Assembly: GCA_964023275.1 (NCBI GenBank)
Contig: OZ029914.1
Coordinates: forward strand, 49,306,530-49,370,529
Length of the DNA stretch: 64,000 bases
Direction: 5' to 3'
Source of the DNA: Norana najaformis
Lineage: Eukaryota > Annelida > Clitellata > Crassiclitellata > Hormogastridae
The notes under the pieces were generated by a model, which was not told the DNA's origin, did not search any database, and was given only the letters and a program-made list of their open reading frames with translations. Each line of letters begins with the position of its first letter. Within the stretch, counting starts at the first letter, position 1. Made by a program: the position numbers and the translations under genes. Positions 62,790-64,000 of this stretch are shown one piece after another.

Positions 62790-62964
62790 TTGTAATAATC
62801 ACACGAGTTGTCGATGATAGAAAACGACAAAAAACACAACAATCCAATTCAGAGAGAACAGAAATCCGAAAAGCAGGTGATTAACAAAGTTAAATAGACG
62901 ATGTTTCCGAAGCTAAGAATCACAAAACGCCCGAAAATTATACTAAATAAGTTGAAAACCAGCA

Positions 62965-64000
62965 TAAAAACAAGTCAGCTAACCACACGCCGAAGCGCAT
63001 CATGACGTCATAATGGTCATAATGACTACCTCATTGTTACAAGATCTAATGCAATATAATTGCACAGCTTATATTTATTTTCATGACGCCACATCACAGT
63101 TAGCATAGGTACTTCGTAGCGTTATGGTTCAAGAATAATAATAATTATTCTCGCAGGACAATTGCACAATAATCCATATGTAATCTAGTTGCCTTTCAAA
63201 GTTAAGAGAGGACAGAAAAATCTCTGAAACTCGTGTTTCAATCGAGGGCCTCGCGAAACCCGCAATGAGGCACTAGTATTGTATCAAACTCTAAATCAGA
63301 TTTCAAAGTAAGGCTAATTAATACTGCATTAAGAGTGGCGTCATCGGTTGATGCCTTGTGCATTAGATACCGGCTCAGTAGAAGTTCCTAAGCGCAGTTA
63401 CAATACTGAAACTTGTTTCGCATGAGCATGCCCCTCTGTGCCGGTTTTAAACTGCCACCTCTGCAGTTACATGTCGCACAACTAGTTCCATAATTGATTA
63501 TAGAAACAATCAATTCATATATATATATAATCGTTTATACATAAATACAGTCCCATACAATTAAGCATATAATTACGCTATTAATAACAACGCTACTTGG
63601 CTCTCGTCCTAGGTGACAGCTCTATCTTTCAAGAGGCAAGGTCATGTTGTTAACTTCTCTCGTGTTTTTGGCTGTCGTCCAAAATGACAAACAAGAAGAG
63701 CCGCAATCAGGTCAATATCCAGAGGTCGGACTGGCTGGATTGGTCATAACTTGTGACACAGTTCACAAGAGATGGAAGTGTTTGTCGCCTGCTGGTCACG
63801 AGTGATTAATTATCTTGTAGGCGGGAACAAGAATGCTTTAGTAAGTGGAGCCGGTCACATTGATAGCCTTTCTGTTATGATGATTTGGCTTTAATTTCCT
63901 GGTCTGTGAATACAGTATTGATGTAGAAATTTTTGTAAATAAGACATAAAGTTATAGCTAGCTCGACATGAAGGGCCTTGTAACAAAGGCCCGCATATTG
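62965..64000. other. unassigned DNA with LINE-C tail relics
   Basis: A LINE-C tail (GTCATCGGTTGATGCCTTGT, GCATTAGATACCGGCTC) lies at 63,340-63,395. A minus LINE-C word (CCGCAATCAGGTCAATATCC) is at 63,700. A copy of the 57.24-57.31 kb text (CTTTCAAGAGGCAAGG) lies at 63,628. TATATATATATA at 63,517. No gene recognised. Confidence 0.5.

Larger units (their letters stand above)
59553..62960 (-). mobile_element. LINE-A, nearly full-length copy (CR1/L2-like)
   Basis: About 3.4 kb on the minus strand: short 5-prime leader (62,790 to about 62,960, border uncertain), one long ORF split by a frameshift near 60,420, a leader-like 45-bp 3-prime UTR and a TTACAATTACAATTACAATT tail. Only one ORF is visible; no gag-like ORF1 precedes it, so it is either a one-ORF family or 5-prime truncated. 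It is the source sequence for interpreting the other LINE-A tails. Confidence 0.9.

Overview
The window reads as nuclear DNA of a metazoan, most likely an invertebrate. There is no operon structure, it is AT-rich by eye, it holds a 23-base assembly gap (43,397-43,419), and it is packed with non-LTR retrotransposons, tRNA-headed SINEs, hAT-type MITEs, a PIF/Harbinger transposon, microsatellites and minisatellites. The sequence alone does not fix the phylum. No conserved host gene, rRNA, stand-alone tRNA or CRISPR array was recognised. Family names used here (LINE-A to LINE-D, SINE-1 to SINE-6, R1 to R5) are mine, defined by copies seen inside this window.

The best intact gene is an intronless ORF at 18,585-20,258. 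It encodes a 557-residue protein with a cysteine/histidine-rich amino end and a probable RNase H/DDE-type core. The spacing of its acidic, CxxC and HxxxxH motifs resembles that of Transib transposases and RAG1. The other large ORFs are retrotransposon ORFs. LINE-A at 59,555-62,960 is nearly full length (endonuclease plus reverse transcriptase) with one frameshift. LINE-B at 2,677-4,750 has a 2A-like peptide and endonuclease but has lost its reverse transcriptase.

Layout. 1-6.4 kb: LINE-A, LINE-B and SINE debris. 6.6-17.3 kb: two large direct copies of a non-coding repeat (R1) interrupted by a 117-bp inverted repeat, a degenerate GATGGCGC array, LINE-B tails, a hAT MITE and one possible immunoglobulin-like exon (11.65-11.9 kb, minus). 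18.5-20.3 kb: transposase-like gene. 22-33.5 kb: retroposon tails, long TATG and CAGA microsatellites, a hAT/ZMYM-like fragment and a Ty3/gypsy RNase H fragment. 34.2-38.7 kb and 43.4-49.3 kb: two copies of a composite block (A and B) holding 36-bp minisatellites. Block B is split by a 3,352-bp PIF/Harbinger element with clear inverted ends and a CTG target duplication. 49.5-53 kb: further R1 and R2 copies, a hairpin, LINE-B tails and an RTE-type endonuclease relic. 53.7-64 kb: SINEs of several families, a local 0.3-kb duplication and two LINE-A copies lying tail to tail.

The elements form a nested ecosystem: LINEs supply enzymes and 3-prime tails, SINEs carry tails that look borrowed from those LINEs, and several retroposons lie tail to tail within a few to about 170 bp of each other. 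MITEs and LINEs sit inside other elements, which gives a relative order of insertion.
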